Part shown: positions 59,027 to 64,000 of the stretch, in pieces
Numbering within the stretch: position 1 is the stretch's first letter
Layout of the letters: each line of letters starts with the position of its first letter
Assembly: GCA_965644295.1 (NCBI GenBank)
Contig: CBFFRP010000431.1
Span: 1 to 64,000, forward strand
Direction of reading: 5' to 3'
DNA from: Paraphysomonas bandaiensis
Taxonomy: Eukaryota; Chrysophyceae
Length of the DNA: 64,000 nucleotides
Translations under genes and position numbers: made by a program
The notes under the pieces: model-generated
What the model was told of the DNA's origin: nothing
Seen by the model: the letters and a program-made list of their open reading frames with translations, nothing else
Databases searched by the model: none

Positions 59027-61203
59027 ATGGATTGGAAGATGCTGTTAGTTGTTTTATTAGTGCCATTAATTGAGGCCAGACGAAGCTATAATCCTTACGC
59101 ATTCGCAGCAATTAAAAACAATGGAAGTGTTGTGACATGGGGTTTATCTTCTTATGGTGGGGATTCACCCTCTTCTCAGCTTCAATCAGATGTAGTGTCT
59201 GTCTACTCAACACTTACGGCTTTTGCGGCTCTCAAAAGCTCAGGCGATGTCGTAACGTGGGGTAGTTCAGACAATGGTGGTGATTCTAGTAGTGTACTTT
59301 TTACTGCTTCTGTTGTTGATATTGTTTCCACTAGCGCGGCGTTTGCGGCCCTGCAGGTATTGACTTTAACTATATTGCTCCCTATAAATGAGTTCTGACG
59401 TCAGGTCAATGGTGCTGTAGTAACTTGGGGTGGGTACTTAGTTGGGGGTGAAAGTTTTACAGTAGCATCTGAACTTACATCTGGTGTAAGTGCTGTTTAC
59501 TCGAACTACTACGCTTTCGCTGCACTAAAGTCTACTGGAGCGGTTGTCGCGTGGGGAGACACCTCCAATGGTGGGTCCACTGACTCTGTTGCAAGCAAGC
59601 TTACTTCTGGTGTCGTTGATGTTTTCTCAACGAAAAGTGCTTTTGCGGCATTGAAACAAGACGGCAGTGTAGTAGCTTGGGGGAAGTCTGATGGTGGTGG
59701 CAATACGGGACTGGTGACGTCTAAATTATCATCTGGTATCCGAGTTGTCTACTCCAACAACTATGCATTTGCCGCATTGCCTGGTATAGAGACAATGAAA
59801 CAAGCGGTTACTTGGGGTGATTCAGTGCGTGGTGGATCATCTTCGTCTGTTTCGTCACAGCTGGTTGAGGTTAGACAGGTGTATGCTGCCACACAGGCAT
59901 TTTGTGCTGTTACCGTAGATGGCAAGGGTGTCACGTGGGGAAACTATGACTACGGGGGTGACTCCCATAATGTAGATCTCTCCAGTGGGGTCTCAGAGGT
60001 CTCATCTACGTCTAATGCATTCGCTGCGCTGATGACTGGTGGCAGTGTAACGGTATGGGGATGGTGGGACCAGGGGGGTAATCCTCCTGCATCAGTACTT
60101 CCTCAGCTAACGTCAGGTGTGTCATCTGTATATGGCAATTCTGGATCATTTGCAGTGCTCAAAGAAGACGGATCGGTAGTCACTTGGGGAATTACCAATG
60201 GTGGAGGAGACTCTTCAGCCGTGTCATCTCAGCTAAATAACGTGCAGTCTATATCCAAAATCAGCTCGGCGTTTGCGGCTTTGAAGAATGATGGCAGTGT
60301 GGTAGCATGGGGGTCAACCACCACCGGAGGCGACACATCAGATGTGTGGTCCGAATTGACATCTGGTGTGGTGTCGGTGTCAACTATGGATGACTATAAT
60401 GTTATTTCAGGCATAACATCTGCACCATCGTCCGTCCCGACCACTTCACCCCCGACGGTTTCACCTTCCGCCCGCCCTACCTCCACACCTACACGACACC
60501 CCACCCCCCGACCGTCTTATTCCCCGACAGCCATGCCCTCTGGCCCCACCACCGAGCCATCCCCATCTCCATCTAGACCCCCATCAAGCGCACATAGCGC
60601 TAATGGTGCTGCCCAGGCATTTGAAAACAACTGGGACATACTGGTGATGGTTTGTTCAGTATTGGTGCTCCTCGCAGCGATTGGTTTTGTTTATTGGCGT
60701 AGGCGTGAGGCGCACGCACCAAGAAACTACGTGCGCACCGGGAAGCATGAACCTATTGGGTATGATTTCGAGCAGGGTGGTGAGATGATAGGTGTTTACC
60801 CTGTGACCGATATCGAGAATGGTCAGTCTTTCTAATTGTATAATATTATTCGTATGAAACTAACGGCATTGTTTTAGTGAACCCCATGGAACAAATTAAT
60901 GCAACTGGTGATACTGTGCTTGGGTCGGGCACGGCTGCCACGTATACGACCCCCTCTCCACGTGCACAGCCCAAATCTCTATCTCCCCGGAACCGGAGGT
61001 CTACTCCATCACCGAGAAATGTACAAGGGAAGCGCTCACCACCTCGTCCTGGGAAGCGGTCCAGTCCCCGCGCTTCGCATGCTGGTGAAACGGGGAGAAA
61101 GTCTTCTCCTCGGGCAAGTGCTGTTCGACGATCTCCTTCCCCCCCTCCAAAGGGTCAACGAAAGTCCTCTCCGCGTTCGAGGAGCCCAAGACGCAACGCA
61201 TAA
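59027..61203 (+). CDS. Type I membrane protein with RCC1-like β repeats, PT-rich stalk and basic tail
   Basis: Three exons (59027-59356, 59405-60821, 60878-61203) join to 690 residues. A signal peptide (MDWKMLLVVLLVPLIEA) precedes about nine repeats of ~45 residues with the pattern AFAALK.DGSVV.WG....GGDSS.V.S.L.SGV. These resemble propeller-type RCC1-like repeats in length and pattern; a precise family is not certain. A Pro/Ser/Thr stalk (SPSARPTSTPTRHPTPRPSY) leads to one transmembrane helix (ILVMVCSVLVLLAAIGFVYW). The cytoplasmic tail, largely from the last exon, is very basic with repeated SPR motifs (SPRNRRSTPSPR), so phosphorylation is plausible. The stalk composition is typical of stramenopile surface proteins. 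Probable role: cell-surface adhesion or sensing (inference). Confidence 0.8.
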
Positions 61204-61966
61204 TGCCATTTTTATAGTTGTACAAAAATGCATGAAGTGTAGCAGTGCAGTGTATAGTCGATATTAGTTCGCGTGCTACATTGTTGGTTTGGTTGTACTG
61301 TGTTTTGTTTAAAGTTAAATAAGTAAACACTGTAGTTGAAATTTCTCCGGGAAACTAACGTGAGCCGCATGTAGAGTCAGCAGTAACGTTCTTCCCTGTT
61401 ATAGCCTAATGCTTGTCACTTGTGTAGACGTCTTTGGGTATTGACGAATAAACAGAAACCCGGGAATTGGCCCACCTCAAAGGCATCCGGGGTATTGCGC
61501 TGCTTGCTGAAGTCAAGCATCATCTGGGCTCAAAATTCTGAAGTCAGCAGATGTCAGGTATATCAACAGATTTTATACATTTCACCAGATTTTGGTATTA
61601 CCTTGACTTTTCTAGTTCACTGGCCTTACAGCTATGACATCGACGGCTGCATATTGCGAGGCCGTCCGCATTACCTAGCAGACCTCATTGAGCTTGACGT
61701 GAATATCTCCTGACGACATATTGAATAAATGCAGAGAGCTATAAATTAATGGACATATCTTGCATGTCTTAGACATATATTAGACAAACAAGAGAGGTAT
61801 AGGTCTTGTGCTTTGTTTTGACCTGACCTATGATACATTGATTTCACTTGCTGCCTGCTGAAGTCAAACATCTGCGCTTTTCACCTTAACGACTCAAAAA
61901 TTCTGAAGTTAGCAGATGTCATGTACATTATACATTATACATCAACATTCAATGAAGTCACACAGT
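61204..61966. repeat. Relic repeats related to the 39-kb inverted element
   Basis: 61347-61533 follows the same order as 39081-39305 (gggaaactaacgtgagccgc; tatagcctaatgcttgtc; gacgaataaacag; catccggggtattg; gaagtcaagcatc). 61545-61575 and 61900-61925 share gaagtcagcagatgtca-type words. The open frame at 61420-61713 is not convincing. Confidence 0.7.
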
Positions 61967-62212
61967 CGTGAATGTCTGATTATTAGCAATAGGCGTGCTG
62001 TTAGAGTCAGAACTAATGTCGGAAACAATATCACTAACTTGTGCTATACTCTGATATCCTACTATTTAGCGGTTTGCCCGTCACCGTAAACCACTTTTAA
62101 TCTATCACTCAAACCAAATGCAGCCAGTATCAAGCAGTTCTTAATGCGTAGTTGTATGTGAGTACAAATTATGACTAGGTTTGACACTAAAACTGATTAG
62201 GTTGAAGTAATT
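61967..62212 (-). mobile_element. Internally deleted retroelement-family copy
   Basis: The left edge has the terminal motif (gtgaatgtctgattattagc, 61967-61990). The middle keeps tatcctactattta followed by a changed core (gcggtttgcccgtcaccg). The right edge (62160-62212, gagtacaaattatgactagg) matches 4919-4970 at the far edge of the 2.5-4.95 kb element. Both ends with no coding interior suggest a deletion derivative. Confidence 0.6.
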
Positions 62213-62527
62213 TCTTCCGTAGTGAAATACAATGGATCAATGGATAGCCTGCTTCGTAAGATGTCAGTAAGAATACCAATTCGTTCGATATCGTGCAAAG
62301 AATTGATGGCGTTCATTTCGCAATCCTGTGTTACAAGTATCTAAAATCCAGTGTACTGCTTTATTCTCGGTAAGTCTTCGGCTTCAAGCTTTGCTGTAGC
62401 ACTGAAAAACATTCCTTAACGCATGCTATAACGAGATAACTGATAATTCATTATTAGTTGACATAGTGGAACAATGGTTCTAAAAAATGTCTCTAAAGGA
62501 AATATCTCGCTAGGTACAACGCATGTT
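62213..62527. other. Spacer at the 3' end of the ABC ATPase gene
   Basis: AT-rich; no gene seen. Confidence 0.45.
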
Positions 62528-63726
62528 TTAACGACCACCAATAAAGTCATAAGCAGCCATACGCCCGGCTGCAAAACCGCCCGCACTATTGGTAGACTGT
62601 TGAGTGGGATCTCTTTCCTGTATTGCAGCCTGACCATGCTCCCGCTCATGCTGTCCCTCCGATTGTGCTACCTGCAGTTCAGACCGAAGCCAGTGTTCAG
62701 CCACCCTCAGTAGAGGTCCTGCCTCCCCTGTTTTCACATACGAAGCGTGCTCAGGTCTATAAACAGTAATATTTGCAACACAACACCTTTGGCTTTAAGT
62801 TCCTGCAACAACTCAAGATCCTCCACAGGACCTTGCCACCCTGTGAATCCTTTATTTGTCAGGTAATGCACGTGCGTAGGCCAGTCATCCAGCCCGTCGA
62901 AAATGTGGGTCGCATACCTATCAAATTTAACGGAGGAAAGATTAAAAAAGAAACATCGAGCAGTTAATCAACATACAGTATGGTGGCTCCCCTAGTCTCA
63001 GACTCCTTCCTCAGCCATCGCAAAAGGTCTTGACGCACGACTACATCCAAGGAAACAGTCACTTCGTCCAGAAGAAGTATCTTGAAAGGACGCAAAAGCC
63101 CAATAAATATCTGAACGCGTCGTCGTTGTCCGTCAGATACCTGAATGTATATTAAACGAAGGTGCGTAAGATTGATTCCCGTTTCCATACCATGTGCATG
63201 CGCCAGTTCAAGTCTATGCCTAACATTTTAACCAGCTCATCCCGACGCTCAGGGAAGTCATTCTGCAGCTTCGTCATCATACCATGAACCGGTATGTCCG
63301 CCTGTAGAGGGCATCCGTACCCAGCGAATGCAACAGTACGCATTCCCCAGTCGGTGTCTAGGTACGCCCGATCGAAGTTCAAAGTAGTATCATGAAAGGA
63401 CTCTCGACCAAGGATCATCACAGCACCATCAGGTTTCGTCAAATGACGACCGGCTAATATTCTGAGGATGGTGCTTTTACTGTATAAGGATACATACATA
63501 AGTATAATACAGCGAACAGCGAACAGTATCCATATCGCTTACCCTGCACCATTAGCCCCGATGAGCAGACAGCGTGCACCATTGGTAAGTTGCATGTTTA
63601 AGTTCCGCAGCACGGGCTGTAATAACAGTGAGACGCACAGGAACATGCCCTCCTATAGTAACACACCTGTTGTCCAGGATAAGCGAATGTAAGATCATTA
63701 ACATTAATATGAAGGGGTTGACTCAT
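62528..63726 (-). CDS. CAF16-type soluble ABC ATPase (ABCI family)
   Basis: Exons 63726-63667, 63616-63543, 63479-63191, 63140-62977 and 62917 to about 62795 are clear; a last exon ending in the stop at 62528 follows an intron near 62735-62795 whose edges I could not fix. The product is about 300 residues. It has a single ATPase domain without membrane segments: [13 protein letters not shown], Walker [18 protein letters not shown] (split by an intron), signature [16 protein letters not shown], Walker [19 protein letters not shown], then [20 protein letters not shown]. The last motif is diagnostic of yeast CAF16 and plant ABCI19-21-like proteins. CAF16 is linked to the CCR4-NOT and transcription machinery; in plants relatives are soluble ABC proteins. 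The C-terminal tail is Gln/Ala-rich and unlike the family. Confidence 0.85.
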
Positions 63727-64000
63727 GTTCAATAATATCAATATATGTATTGGGATCTTATGGATGTGATATATGAGTGATCTGGAGTGTGTGATGTAGC
63801 TTGTTGTCTTTCTAAGGGCTCCAAATGACGTGATGAGAAATCCCTTCTACAGACCGCATACTCCTCTGCACTTGCGTATGAATCATATGGCAGGGTCTTC
63901 GTAGTTTGCGAGATTTCATTTCACAAAATTTGGGAATTTAAAGATATATTTTCAGAAATATACTATCTGGATTAGAAGAAACCCCACAATGCACTCTAAA
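63727..64000. other. 5' flank of the ABC ATPase at the window edge
   Basis: No coding feature seen. It contains the presumptive promoter of the minus-strand ABC gene. Confidence 0.4.

Noticed and set aside
61420-61713. 97-codon frame after the membrane repeat protein
   Set aside because: It lies inside the relic repeat shared with 39 kb and shows no protein-family features.

Overview
This is a nuclear segment from a eukaryotic microbe. It is fairly AT-rich, most genes carry short GT-AG introns (about 46-140 nt where I could place them), there are no operons, and the proteins are eukaryote-specific (eIF5A, exosome Csl4, kinesin, calpain, TRP channel, MyTH4-FERM). A membrane protein with a Pro/Ser/Thr stalk of 'SPSARPTSTPT' style, a plant/algal/bacterial YqgE/AlgH protein and an unusual mix of WW, PH and CaMK-type proteins all point to a stramenopile (heterokont) protist. 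That placement is an inference; I cannot name the species.

Layout. 1-2.5 kb is AT-rich and gene-free. 2.5-4.95 kb holds a decayed, 5'-truncated non-LTR retroelement (RT thumb, RNase H, zinc-finger tail). Then follow head-to-head gene pairs: YqgE/AlgH protein (-) and a sulfotransferase (+, with a frame break); an ankyrin-TRP channel (-) and a MABP1/WDR62-type WD40 scaffold (+); a multi-PH/PDZ/EF-hand scaffold (-) and a WW-WW-MyTH4-FERM protein (+); a WW-WW/chromo-barrel/GFO-IDH-MocA fusion (-) and exosome subunit Csl4 (+). Single genes come next: a StrG-like putative oxygenase (+), a SnoaL-like protein with a nearly identical internal duplication (+) and a calpain (-). After these come two paralogous N-myristoylation-motif CaMK-type kinases back to back (-/+), a catalytically dead USP-like protein (-) with a kinesin (+), eIF5A (-) with a type I membrane repeat protein (+), and a CAF16-type ABC ATPase (-).

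Divergent pairs dominate. Recognisable mobile-element debris (2.5-4.95, 28.6-29.2, 39.1-40.4, 49.5-50.2, 56.9-57.4 and 61.3-62.2 kb) lies in the 3'-flanking or tail-to-tail gaps and not in the shared 5' regions. Several copies belong to one family, recognised by a GC-rich self-complementary core and by a terminal motif (TGAATGTCT...TAGCAATAGGCG).

The genes do not form one pathway. A recurring theme is signalling and membrane/cytoskeleton scaffolding: two WW proteins, the PH scaffold, the WD40 scaffold, the kinesin, and four proteins starting with Met-Gly myristoylation-like N-termini. The most unusual protein is the 703-residue WW/chromo-barrel/oxidoreductase fusion, assembled from four exons, whose oxidoreductase module appears to have lost the canonical EKP motif. 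Exon structures were read by eye from frame continuity and splice-site consensus and have no transcript support.
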